This document shows, piece after piece, positions 51,764 to 64,000 of a stretch of 64,000 nucleotides of DNA. Both the position numbers and the translations under genes were made by a program. Source of the stretch: Morella rubra (lineage: Eukaryota; Streptophyta; Magnoliopsida; Fagales; Myricaceae); the NCBI GenBank assembly GCA_003952965.2, contig CM025850.1:1160378-1224377 (forward strand), written 5' to 3'. Below the pieces are notes generated by a model. It did no database searches. It was given only the letters and a program-made list of their open reading frames with translations, and was not told the origin of the DNA. Numbering within the stretch: the stretch's first letter is position 1; every line of letters begins with the position of its first letter.

Positions 51764-54700
51764 CTGAGCTGGATTTAAATTACTCCATGGCTGTTGCAAC
51801 GTGGCAAGCTCCCACAATATAACACCAAAGCTGTAAACATCAGACTTCTCATTTGATGGTTCATCACGAAGAACTTCTGGGGCCATCCACTCAGGCTAGT
51901 GACACATAACACAAATAGTGTCATTTTAGCTACCCCATTAACATGGCTCATGCGATCTTGAAATAATAATCATCCAAAGTATGGTTATCAAGTTCAATAG
52001 AACTTACGGTACCAGCAGCTGACTTTGATGACAGAAACGTGTTTGCCTTTAAGCGGGAAAGACCAAAATCGCAAACCTAAACAAACAGATTGCACAATAA
52101 ATGTAAGGAAAAAGTGGAAGCAATCACCAGATACATATAAACAACAACTCTCCCACAAAACCGTGGTTATAAATCTAAACAACAAAAGCCCGAGCTAGGA
52201 AACCAAAGAGCATACTGATGACCAATGTCAACATATAGTAAAAGAAATTTAAGCAGATAACAAGATAAATGGGCCCACATTAACGAAAGATTCATTTGAT
52301 TAGAGTGAAAAGGAAACAACAGCAGCAAAGTTAATTGCTAGCATGGAGATTCGCAATCTAAATTGGTAAGCTTGAAAGCTTTTCGCCCTACCTTTACTGT
52401 GTACTTTTTGTCAACTAGAAGATTGGGAGATTTTAAATCTCGGTGAACAATTGGAGGGTTGCGTTTATGAAGATAATTCATTCCCTTCGCCTGTATTAAA
52501 CAATAACATATCATTTAGCCCACAACGTCCAGCGCAACCTTGAGATGTAACAAGACAAGCTGATGATGATCATGATTTTAATGAGAAAACAGAAGAAAAA
52601 TCTAACTTCCAAACAGCAAATGCAAGTCTTTAATGCGTACCACGTCATAAGCCATGTTTAACCGACGCCTCTCATCCAACATCTCTCTAGCACCAGGCTT
52701 ATGCAGAAGCCTATACAGGCTACCCCTGCACTTCAAAGCCAATATTTTAATGCATTGAACAGTTTGACCAAATTTTGAGTAGCCACTTTGTTCTATTCCT
52801 GTTTTTTTTTCCTGGCCCCTGAGTGGGTAAGGGAGGAAGAGAGGGGGAGGGGCAAAGATTGCTAAGAAAACATTCCAAAACCTTGATAAATATTCTATCA
52901 CTATGGATAGATTTGGGGGCTGAGTGACTGCACCCATGAAGAGGACAATATTCGGATGCCGCAAGCGTTTCATTATTGCAACCTAACAAACAAAATAAGC
53001 AAATCCACAATGGGTGATTAGCTTTCTCAACACTAGAGCAAAAGATTTGTCGAAGTTCTAGCAAATACATACCTCCCTCAAGAATTCCTTGTATCGTTCA
53101 GCATGAAATTCTTGTTCCATGAGAATCTTCACAGCAACATCCTGAATGTAGAATTTAAATAAATGTATCACTTATATATGGACAATAACATGTTGAACAA
53201 TATGTTAAACAAATATATTCATAATACACAAGGGAGATAAAAATGAATCATATTGCAAATATTCCCTTAAGATGGAACTTCAGAAAACACTCTGAAAGTG
53301 GAATCCTTGTCGAAATTTATAACCCAAAACATGCAAAAAAAAAAACTGAAAAAGAATGCTTGAGATGCAAAAGCAGCAATTTTCAGTATCAAAACCAATC
53401 AGAAACCTAAATACAACATCGGGATGTGCCTCCCAGAAACCTACATAGTCAAACACTTGTAACTGCTCCATGCCTTAATAGCACAACCAGACATCTAAGC
53501 ATTGCATTTTTTATTACTTTATGTGAGATCATACTACGATTCAAGCATAGGTCTTACAGATGTCTAGTAGCAGCACCAATTTGACAGTGCATATGATTAT
53601 CAAGCATAATGTAGATATAGGTAATCTGAGATGACTACATAATGTTAAGATTTTTTCCTTACTTATCAAAAAAAAAAAAAAAAATAATGTTAAGATTTCA
53701 CCTCCAGATGCCCATAATGATCCTCTTATCAAAAGTAGTATTGATCCACAACCAAACCTCTAAACCGCAAAAGCGAACCATACACATAATTTGCAAACAG
53801 ACAATGAGATTCTAGGACGGAAATAAGCCTTGATTTTATCTTTACATCATCTAAACGAACCCTTGCTTATCTAGATTTTACATAACAACATTGCAATTGA
53901 AGGATAAGTTGCTTACCGAGCCATTCCAATCTGCACGATGAACAGTTCCAAAAGAACCTGAAAAACCAAGTCGATATTCTAAGTACCATCTTGTGCAAAT
54001 TTATCAGAAAGAACTGCATTGCTCGCATGAAGGCCATATGGCCTTCTATGCAGTTAGAGAAGTATCGCGTTCATACTCAAGATTGTCAAAATGGGAGGAC
54101 AGAAAAATACCTGCTCCAATTCTTTCTTTTAGAACAAGATCATTCCATGAAATGTTGAAATCCTCTATATCAAGAGAAGGCTCTGTACTTGGTTTACTGG
54201 CAATCAGCTGACCTCCCTCTCTGAATCTTGAATCCGTCACAGCATCCACCCTTGGATTAGACACCACCAAAAGTGGTTGAACATCTCTATATCCAATAGG
54301 TTTAAGAGGGGTTGTATCTTTAACCATGGCCTTTGAGTGTGTAACATTCTGTGAAGGATTACAAGATTTAAAGAGTTCAGAATCTCGATCATGGGCACTG
54401 GGCTTAGCAGGCCGAAAAGGTAAACGTGAAGTTTCATCATCATCACTTGAAATCAGCATATTCTCATTTCTATCAGTGTACTTCATATCATGCTGCTTAG
54501 GATGCACGGAAACCCAAGGATCTTCATCAACAACGGTTCCTGTGATGATAAAAGGCAACAGGCGAATCATTACACAAGATTTTTTTTGATAAGTAAGGCA
54601 ATTTTATTGAAAAAAAAGGGAATAGAAGAAACAGTACAAAAGATTATACTGAATCCCCGAGACCAATCAAGCTAGAAACTAAGGAAATCCATAAAATCTG

Positions 54701-57700
54701 AAAAGGGAGAGCCCAACACCACATTCGCCCACAGAAACAGGAACTACAAAAAATTGCCCTCAAACACTCCAAGGACACAGACACACCCTCGAAGCATCTC
54801 CTATTTCTCTCTTTCCAAATATTCCACCAAATATAAGTAGGGATCAATCTCCAAATTGCGAAAGCCTGAGGGTCTTTAAAATTCCTCCTCCAACAAAGCA
54901 AAACATCAGCTACCCTCCTAGGCATCACCCAATCGTAATCCAAAATAGAGACCACAAGAGACCACAACTCCCTAGCAACCGAGCAATGGAGCAAAATGTG
55001 CTCTACAGATTCCCCATCGCATCTGCAAAGGTAGCACCATTCAAGCAGACACACTCCCTTCCTCCTCAAGTTATCAATGGTCAGGATTCTTCCATGAGTA
55101 GCTTCCGAAACAAAGAAGGACGCTCTAGGCAGGGCTAAAGTCCTCCAAATCTGTCTCCATGGGAAGCTCACATCATGGCCCCCAACGAGGAGCCTATACC
55201 AAGATTTCATAGAGAACTCGCCATTACACAAGATGAAACCAAAGTAAAAGCCCAATCATGCCAACTTAAGTACAATATAGCAATTGTCAAAGCTATATGA
55301 GAATGCATAACCAAGAAGTGAAACATAAAAGGCATGCTTTAACATGCACCTAAATAGAAAACAATCCTCTTTCCCAGTTGAAAAGGTCAGGTTACACTAA
55401 TGATCCACAAAGACAAACTACTTATAAAGGAGAAAACGAGTGTTATGAGTCATTACAAGGATACTATGAACTCTTTTCTCTCAGAGTTATTTATATATAT
55501 AGAATAAACCATTCCATGCTCTTCAATAACCAAAACCAGGAGCTCAAACTTGAGTTCCCTAAAAACCATCAAGCTGGGCTCATAAGATATGTAGCATAAG
55601 TGTCTGAGGTGGATTTTATTTGGTCACATGGCATGAGATGTCAGACTCAGGTCTAAACACGTGTCACGTGTCTAATATGCATTAAGGTTCTAATATGACC
55701 ATTAGACCCTTTTAGGATTGGCTATCATTAAACCTAGGATTGGCTATGATTAAACAATGACACCACCTACTTTGACTAATGGGACCATAATGACTAATGG
55801 GTCCTTATATATATATTTGTGACTTTGAGAAACAACATTCACCTGTGGCAGCAACATCAAATACGATATTAATTGATTGGCAGTCTGAGAAATACTGCTT
55901 GGCCAGTGACCTGAAATCAATCCTAGATTCAACCGGTTTAAGTCGTGGAAAGCGCAATGCGAAGAAATTGAGATTGAAGAAGGACCATTGAGCAAGGAAT
56001 CAGGCTCGCCTAAGTAACCTGGCTTCCCAATCAAATCAACCAGATATTCCCTGAAATGTACAAGATATACCTCATGAGATGTCCCTCTGCCTATGAGATG
56101 ATATCAACTATAAGACAGAGACATGCGAAAATATGAACATATATGCAGCATAAATATAAAGAATATCACTGATGTTTATGTTACGACTAGTAAAGTAGAG
56201 GTATAGATTTCGATGAGTATATGGACATCTAACACTATATATTACCAACAAATGATACTGCATGATTAAATGAAGATACATAATTTAAAACAGGGTCGCT
56301 GTCCTTTTAATTTTTCACAAGAGGGGCGCGCAGGGGGGCATTGGACAGGGAGATGTTTGTTGCCACAGCAGTCATCAATCTGATTTTCCACAAGGTAAAT
56401 ATGAATTGAACTGAAGCAGGCCAATAGTGCACAAATAACCTTAGCAAAATAGCACCTTAAAACAATTTTGAAAATCATATCATAGGTATCTCAGCAGAAA
56501 TTTCAACATAAAATTCTGAAAACCAAGTAAGACTAAACTCAACAAATGCTGTAACAAGCTGTTTAACACAAATGACAATTTGATCAGACATATGTAATGC
56601 CTATGCCACTAGTGACACAAATGTTCACTGACAGGAAGAGACTCGCTGCCACAAAAGCAAGAAATTTTGTGATACTACAAACATAAAGATCATACTATCC
56701 GAACAGAAGTCGCACGTATACTGTCCTTACTAGCAGAGCATACCTGTCATACTTGTCGAGCTCCAACTGGACAAGACAAGAGGAAGCATCATCTCTTGTG
56801 CAATATTTACAGCCCTTGGCTATTCGACATGGTAGATCAATGGTGTCAGCTAGCACCTGAATTGAATTGTACAAATTCTCTCAACTTTGATGAATAATTA
56901 GAGAGTCAGAGACCACAAAGTTCGAATTACACAGTTTAACCAGAGAGAAGAACAAATTATTTCAGCTTGAATCAAGATGCATGGACCACTGGATAAATCA
57001 TATAGATTGGGGCCTTACTTTAAACAATATAGCACGATGTCTACAGAGGCCAACGGATAGGCTACCTATTGGAACGACAATAGATCCCAAGCAATCTTTA
57101 AGATCATCACTGCACTCTTTCCAGATGGGAACAAAGTCATCCTCTCCCGTGGAGGCTGAACCCCTTACAACAGCAACAACAAATGTTGGGTTACGAAGTA
57201 TGGTAAGAAACAGATTTTCCTTTGCAAATTTGTGTATAGAAGTTAAGATCTAGCCAACTCACCCCATGCAGTTGCATACAAGATTTGCAAGCTGATTGAC
57301 AACCTCTTTTATGGTATGCAGCTATAAGAAATGTCGAGGACCCTATCTCTGGTTCCTTTAAGCTTGTATCACTACGTCCATCAATCAAAACCACTTCAAC
57401 TGATGAATCAGAGGTTGAATCAACAGACTTTAGTGATTCAATAGAAGGAATACGACCACTCTCTTGAAGATCAGTGCAAAGAGTCCATACATATGGATCC
57501 ATTCCATAAACCATATAAAACCCATCAGGGACTTTATCAAGTAGTATAGGCAGCCATTCACCTGATGCAGGTTAGATAAATAAAGCAAGCTATTCAGTAA
57601 AATATTTTGCATAGGTCATATACATGCTTAAAAGACATAATATAGGTCATGAAACAAATGTCTTACATTCTTACCTTCAGTTTGGTTGCAGATATGTCCA

Positions 57701-59976
57701 GCAAAGAGCAGTTAAATTTTTTTTTAAAAAAACTGCTTTTATTCCTAAGATCCCTGAAACTCCACTTGCCTAGATCAAATAGAAGTATAAGGCTCATTCC
57801 ACGTACAGTGAAGTGAAAAAAGTTATATTATTATTTTCCCAATGAGCTCTAGTTCAGATGCAACCTCAGATATGAGGTGAGGATGAGGTTTCAAGACCTG
57901 CCTACTATGTATGTCTGTTACCACAAAATAAACATCCATACTATTAAACCTAGTTCCCCAACCACAGAAAGATAATTTCTAAATGTGAGACATGCTTCAA
58001 ATTCTGATACCTCTGCCATTTTTCCTCGCCAACAATGCTCCAAACCTAGAGTATGATCAGAATTGGCTAAATTAATTGTTGAATTATGGAAGTGAAGCGG
58101 GTTCAATTTCTACACTGAGCAATTAACAAGACACTATGCATGGAAGCATTTTACAACAGTTCACTTCAGTAGACCCTCCACCCCATCCCAATATCTCTCT
58201 TTGTCCCATATAGTTATAAGCTCCTCTCTTTTGTTTCTCTTATCAGAGCCACTCTCCCATAAATACCTTCAAGCTCCTAGATAAACATATGTCGATATGC
58301 ACATACATGATGATCCATCACAACATGATGACCCTTCAAACACTTCCTCTCCTCAACCACAGATATTTTCCCCTAAATGTGGCCACTGCTCTGAGCCTGT
58401 CGTAAAAAATATAATAATAATAAAACACCACACCCTGTGTGAGTCACATTCGGGCCTCAAATTTCCACGTAAAGCAAAAAATCGAAGTCATATGGTGTTG
58501 ACAGTGATTGCATTTCACTCGGACAACCACACTTATACTCTTTATCCTGCACTATTTAAATCTGGTTTTTCATTTGTTTGAGTTCTTTTGGACGGAGGGG
58601 GGAGGGGGCAAGAGACTTAATTATACATGACGTGTACAAAAGGTGCACCCAAATAATGCATACAAAATTCACTGGTCTATAGAATCAACAAAAAGAAATG
58701 GATGCAGCTAAAATGACACATGCTAAAAGAATCAAGCTGAAGCACGGAAGTTCAACACCAATATAGGTCCTTTTATTCCTTTCCCTGCACCAAAGCTTTT
58801 TTTTTTTTTTTCTAGAATAAGCCCTAGATCCCAACTGCTTGTATTTGACTTCTGATATTCAATGATATCCGCACAATGATTCCAATCAAACTGAAAATGT
58901 CGAAATCTCTATAACTGCTCGAACTATTATTTTTCGGCTGCTCTACCGTCCCTGTGTCGTCATTCCAGACTGCTGTCACATATCTCTATGGCAGGTGACC
59001 AGAACTTTCTCATGACTTTCATTCCAGATCTTGCTCTTGCATTTCCATGATTTTCTTTTTCTAAATTTATAACAACAACCATTTCTTCACCTTCCTTCTT
59101 TCGTGTCATAATTCTCTCAGCAACAAGCCCGTATAAAGATATTTTACTAATTTCTTGCCCGAATATATAAAAAACCGACAAAAAACAGAGCCAAATTCCC
59201 TGGCCACGATCTATGTCCATACTCCTCGACATGTCTATAGCTATTCCACAAAAACTTGTATCATCCTTAAGATGTCTCTAGCCTTAGCTAAGCAACTCTA
59301 GAAACCAAAACCCTCTCTCGTTAAAACCGAAAAGGAAGATAATAAAATGCGGATTGTAGCTGAGAAAACACAATCTAGCTGAGAAAAAGAAAGTCACGAT
59401 ACACAATACCCAGAATCGATGAGACAACGCCTCGGCCGAACTCATCCGTGAGGCTGATTTGTCAGGCACAGGATCCAAGAAATTAGGGTCCTCGACACAG
59501 GTCGCCTCCGACGAAAGCCTCAGTGCCAGAGCCAGCTGCAATTGGTAGCTCTCCTCCGTTGCTGCGCCCAGCTCTTCCCAGAAGACGAACCTCCTCCCGT
59601 GCTCCCCACTGCCTTCGCTCTCAATTCACCGCCGCCGACTACCCTCAGCAACACATCGTCGTTAAAGTATCCGAAACCGTCGATCTCGTTCACGCCGTAG
59701 ATGGCGTCGCGCGTAGTATTCCCCGGATATGGAGCTCTCCCCGAAGCTGCTGCCGCTGCAGTGCCTCGGCAACCCATCGACGAAGAGTAGAGGTTCCCGA
59801 GCGTCCCTGTGATCACCAACCGCATGACCAATCAAAAGCCCCCTCCCTTCCCCTGTGGTGTGCTCTTCGCCCTGCCAGACCAAGTCGTAAACTGACGTGT
59901 CGAAGCTCCGGCACCGCGCCAAACTATCGTCTTGGCTCAAAAGAGAAGTAGGTCGACCGTCTAGTGGGCATTCCAT
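51764..59976 (-). CDS. CTR1: Second, mirror-image copy of CTR1, damaged at its N-terminus
   Basis: Reverse-complement copy of the CTR1 gene at 43361-51625. Exon with [28 protein letters not shown] and WSNLNPAQ is clean here (51895-51764) and extends the kinase to subdomains VIII-X. Upstream exons follow at 52076-52008 (DFG), 52490-52392 (HRDLKSPN), 52725-52641, 52982-52882, 53141-53073 and so on. The regulatory-domain exon near 57.1-57.6 kb has frame breaks (for example after SDTSLKE), and exon 1 (about 59976-59400) is riddled with small gaps; the start reads ATGGAATGCCC, one A short of the left copy. The final exons are missing here as well. This is the same gene seen twice, not a paralogue with its own history, unless the palindrome proves real. 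Confidence 0.93.
53639..53698 (+). mobile_element. Mirror copy of the tiny LINE-tail insertion
   Basis: Reverse complement of 49696-49757: CTTACTTATC plus an A run between copies of a CATAATGTTAAGATTT-like target duplication. The base at the end of the A run differs from the left arm. Confidence 0.85.
54568..55234 (-). mobile_element. Mirror copy of the truncated LINE
   Basis: Reverse complement of 48160-48826 with target duplications CATTACACAAGAT at 54568-54580 and 55222-55234. Here the C-terminal ORF2 frame is open from about 55255 to 54644 (203 codons when read from the first ATG), because one G missing from the left copy is present. Confidence 0.93.
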
Positions 59977-59999
59977 AGATATACGTATGTCCAGTTGAC

Positions 60000-62900
60000 A
60001 CAAATCCCTAACCCCTGGTGAACCCGCCGATGTGTGAAGAGGAGGGAAGGGTTGGTTCGCTCTAGAGTCTATAACCAGCGTCGGAAAGAGAGAGAAAGAG
60101 AGAGCGTATTCTGGCATTCATAAGGGTATAGGGCGTTGCGGCTGTGTCCTTAAGTACTGGTAACTTTTCGGCGCAACCGAAACCGGTGAATTTTCCTGTA
60201 ACAGCTTGTGCTTGGCGTTTATGTCCTGCGTGCACGTCAGTGGGGAGCCCGATTACGCGCTAATTATCCGTTACAGACAGCAGTGCACGTAAATTCTCTT
60301 AAACAAACCGGTGTGTGGCCAAAAAAGGGACGCTTTTGGTAATGAGAAAAGTGCAGGTGATTGCGGCATTCGTCAAGTGTATATTGAATTGATATCCGCT
60401 CTAAATGAAATGAGTAGCGCAGATATGACTTTTGAGGTGCAAATTATAAAGTGTCTGGCCACATCTAGTCTTTAAATAATAAATAGCTCAAACGCCATGG
60501 GTATGGTTGGGTCAAATCGTAGATAAAAAGGGCAGTAAGATTACATTGTCTGGCAATGCCACACTAGGGGGGAGTCGGTAGTGCCTTCAAGCATTTTAAG
60601 ACTGGGACTTACTAGAAGGAGTGTAATGGTGATTACAACCATATGGTCCTTTACACAACTGCACCAGAATGCTTAACAAATGTGGCAACTTCCACCAATA
60701 TGTGCTGACTGATAGCCATTGTGCGACTCTCTGCGTATTAATAATCTACCAATGCAATACGATGGGTGTGGCCTCCAGCCGGCAACGTCTCGTGCCGGGG
60801 GAAGAAAAAAAAGAGTATAGATAAGCTAGGTCTGAAAGCACATCTCCCAACAGAATTCAAGGTAGTAAACCAAACTGCCCAACTTGGCATTCATGAATGG
60901 AGCAATAGCTGTAATTATCAAAAGACAAAGTGCCACTGCTCTGCACCGATATTTAAGGATAATATACGCAGAAAGTCCAAGACGTAGACACACGCCGGTC
61001 CCTCGGGAGAATTGAGCCGCAGGATTCGAGGCCGTACTTGGTGCCCGTAGAAATGACGTAGATGTGGGTAAACGCGATTGGATAAACGACAGAAGAAGCA
61101 CATATGGAACTCCATGCCAGTCAAAACGATTACATACAGAACACCGCTATCCCAGAACTGACGCGTGTATCAATAGTCCACTGGAGTATGAGAGGTAATT
61201 AAAAGCAGTGGAGGAGGTCATGGATGTGGGAGCTCAATCGAGAACTAAATCGGACAGTGGGATAGCCTTGAAGGTTGTTGCCACGGTGTGTCAGAATGGA
61301 ACACTAAACTGTGAACACGTGGAATCATCGCAAGGGCTGCGGAGTGTCCATGCGTATGTACTGACTGGCGAATGGCGTGCACGTACCAGAATGGGTGCGT
61401 GGGCGCGTAATACGAGTTGCCAATAGATCCACCTTCGGTGAAGACGGCCACAGATTGCATGGATACTGTCGGTAAAGTGCGGCCAGTGGTCCACAATACT
61501 GGTATATGATGTGTAAAGTGCGTGGTAGTCCCTTGTAATAATCGTAACCTCCTAAGTAAACTATAGCAATATACCGACCACACATTGGAAAAAAGGGCGT
61601 AGTAAATACCTGCGCTGTGGTAACCATTACATGCTAATAACGTGCTTCCTCAATAGTCGGTGCGAATGGAGATGATCAACGACTCTGCAATATGGGAGCC
61701 AGGTTAAGAATCGTGATATGTGTCACGCTCAAGGTGGAAAATAGTGTATGTGATCTCCCGTGTCGTGCACGTACAGTGCTGTATGTGAAGTACTATGTGC
61801 TGCATGCATTCTGCGTCCTAAAATAATAAAAGTATGTAGTAAAACTTATATAGGTGAGTCAGTGACAGTTAAGAAAAAGGACAGAGTAAGTCCCTAAAAG
61901 AGGATACAAAAATGAAAAACAAATTAACAATAAAAGTGAAAGGAGTATCCAGATAGATATGTGGTTGGGGAAGATGGGGTATGTATGCAGTAATCCAGGA
62001 AGTGTAGGATGCATGTGGCACAGATAGGAACCAGATTAACGGCCCAACGTAAGAATGCTAGTGGTTTAATCTACTTGTGAGATATGTATACGGTACAGTC
62101 GCCCTAATCGCTCGCAAACTCTCATGTATCGCTCTGCCTCCGGTGCCCGGGCCGGTAGAATAGTCGCGGTGCGGTGAGACGCCCCACTGTATAGCCCTAC
62201 AGCCTATCGTAGCCAGATGGGTGGACAACCCCGGAAACGCACTGAAGCCAAAACTGTCGCCAATGTACCCCGAGAATAGGAGAAACGAAAGATTGAAAAA
62301 GGCCCGTAAGCGGGGCCAAATGCGGCAAGCGTAAAGAACTGCTGAGTGTCTCAGTCCCACATCGCGATATGCGGATGCCAACCCTCGTCGCTTCCTCGCG
62401 GAGCGGGCTGCGCAAGCAGCGAACAAAGAGTTGCGTGAGGCATGCTCACCTTCCAGCGCTCAAGCACAAGGACTAGGTGGAGAGGCACTATGTGGAATAT
62501 AAGTGGGGCAAACGAGGAGCGACACAACCTTATACATGCCGCGGTCTCAAAAGCTTCAGTCTAAGATGTATCAAATGTAGTGTGATCCTAAGGTTAACGC
62601 GACTCACTGAGAGGTCCATGCTCCGTCGTCCGATTACTGTTGTAATGTGGCGTATGCTCCATCCGACTAGTAATGATCGTGTGGTATGGAGTAGGCAAAG
62701 ATCTGCTAAGCGGACTGTGTACGATGGGGGGTATGGGACGGCATCCGCAGACCATAGTATATCGAGAATCTGATGAAGAGTAACGCAGCGCAGAGATCTG
62801 TGGCGTAGGTGTAAGGTCACTGGGAATGTAGTGGTGAAAAATACCAGCAAATACAGGTCAGAGGAGTGAAGACCCTGTGAGGGTGGTCGACACTCTGGTA

Positions 62901-64000
62901 CCCCTCGCGCAAAATGTCGGTACGTGAGGGTAAGACACTACTGTGGAAGTGGTGCGGCAGAGGAGAATATATGGACGGTTACATGCGGTCCGAAGAAATG
63001 CAATGTTTGTAAGACTCAGAAGTGGTCCAAAAGACTCTCAAGTAGGATTTGTGACGTGTGCAAGTATGTCAAATACGGAGGTACCTTCGGAGGCCAAATG
63101 TTTATTTTAGATTGCCAAATCTCCGTAAGCAAGAATAGTCCTACTTGGAGACTCGTGGGGACTTGGAGCCTCGACGGCAGTTGGAAGAGTAGGACCTTAT
63201 ATCTGATCAATTGTGAGAGGATAACTATGAGTCTTGATGGTATATCTGAGTGGAAGATTCAAGTGTATAGGCTCAAAGTGAAAGTGCTCCATACATGGAG
63301 TAATTCAATCATGCAGGCGCGGTACTGGGTCCAAGTCGAGGTAAGCCAGAATCGGTGCTTAACTCGAAGTGTGCGGTCTATATCTGGAGCCTAGAGGGCA
63401 ATGGATCAGGACATGGAGAGGTACCTACGAGTAACCTACGTCCGTGCAAGCGTCGATGTACCTGGTGATACCACGTCTCCCCTCTAGAGTGAACTGACAA
63501 ACTGTACCGTCGCAGTGCTCTAGGAACTGGCTATCATGCGTAGCATGAATGACTATGCGAGATTAGAGAGCCTACTGAAGAAGCATGGAGCGTGGAAATC
63601 TGAATGGATCTATGTATGGTGCTTGAAGGTCAAACAGTGGGGCGATATGTCAGGCGCGTGCGGCTGCTGGGTCGTGAAGGAGATTGAAGTAGGGTAATAA
63701 TGAACCGAGAAGCCTATGTGTGCTGATAGAGAGTGCGAGGTAAAGTGGTGGAGTAAGCAATTATCAAAGATGACGTGAGACTAGTTAAAGCACTTGCTGG
63801 GGGAAATCAAACAAGTCGTCGTTGGAAATCAAAGATCGAGTGTAAAAATATCGCTAGGTAAGCTTTCCACGCTCAGTCGCAGCAAGTGAAAACTGAAATG
63901 TAGGAAACTAGTCGGAGAAGCCCAACTGGCTGACCAGAGTGAGAGCGTGTCCGCAATGCAGCGTTAAGGTGGTAGATACTGTGTGGGAAAAAAGGTGGAT
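60000..64000 (-). other. Heavily degraded mirror of the 37.9-43.3 kb spacer
   Basis: No gene. Short matches show it is the reverse complement of the left arm with errors every few bases: 60480-60560 matches 42770-42850 (CATACCCATGG region); 61370-61440 matches 41815-41880; 62340-62400 matches 40700-40760; 62740-62790 matches 40280-40330; 63070-63110 and 63390-63490 match the duplicated unit; 63560-63660 matches 37850-37970. Open frames reported in such sequence are meaningless. Confidence 0.88.

Larger units (their letters stand above)
37850..64000. repeat. Giant inverted repeat (palindrome) centred near 51697/51698
   Basis: Position x on the left matches the reverse complement at 103395 minus x close to the axis: for example GTTATGTGTC at 51485 pairs with GACACATAAC at 51901, and all CTR1 exons recur in mirror order. 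Toward the right the sum drifts to about 103240 (near 61400), 103060 (near 62750) and then about 101520 (near 63620), the last jump equal to one unit of the 37.9-40.6 kb duplication. The axis sits in a CTR1 intron; the left side (51497-51625) is a garbled version of the right. About 150 bases at the centre are not shared between the arms. Confidence 0.97.

Noticed and set aside
60100..63400. Several open frames of 70-150 codons on both strands at the right end
   Set aside because: The sequence is a noisy mirror of non-coding DNA; codon runs there are random and match no family.

Overview
This is a stretch of a plant nuclear genome, most likely a eudicot. The evidence is GT-AG genes with many short exons, AT-rich introns and spacers, a nuclear tRNA gene, plant-only protein families (HD2 deacetylase, DEMETER/ROS1 glycosylase, CTR1 kinase) and 5'-truncated plant LINE tails. 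I cannot name the species.

Layout, left to right. (1) 1-4229: cytosolic enolase, + strand, missing only its first exon. (2) 5613-5695: tRNA-Leu(UAA), - strand, just upstream of the start of a U2AF35 splicing-factor gene (5922-6429, +) that stops at an intron donor with no recognisable 3' part in the window. (3) 7450-9823: a direct duplication of about 0.9 kb, non-coding as far as I can see. (4) 10070-12001: an HD2-type histone deacetylase/nucleoplasmin-fold gene, - strand, 3' end not found. (5) 13199-19460: sterol C-14 reductase (FACKEL), +, with a scrambled, partly duplicated 5' region. (6) 19.5-26.4 kb: long AT-rich spacer with several local duplications. (7) 27080-36872: a complete DEMETER/ROS1-class 5-methylcytosine DNA glycosylase, +, with a few frame breaks at homopolymers. 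(8) 37.4-40.6 kb: a direct duplication of about 1.2 kb units carrying the first exon of an unidentified small - strand gene. (9) 43361-51.6 kb: CTR1, the Raf-like kinase that represses ethylene signalling, +, with two LINE-derived insertions in its introns. (10) From about 51.7 kb to the end the window is the mirror image of what came before: CTR1 again on the - strand, then its promoter and spacer, with accuracy falling until 61-64 kb is barely recognisable.

The genes are unrelated housekeeping, epigenetic, sterol and hormone-signalling loci, each with its own promoter; I see no gene cluster or operon-like system. HD2 and FACKEL are divergently arranged and share an AT-rich intergenic region.

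The most striking feature is the giant inverted repeat centred near 51697/51698. Noise at the axis, loss of accuracy toward the right end, and the fact that the right arm carries only one copy of the 37.9-40.6 kb duplication all suggest an assembly or fold-back read artefact rather than biology. One block difference between the arms leaves room for two haplotypes having been joined. I did not find a convincing new biological system. The best small biological observations are a 30-bp LINE-tail insertion with perfect 16-bp target duplications, three GC-AG introns in three genes, and an upstream ORF in the CTR1 leader.
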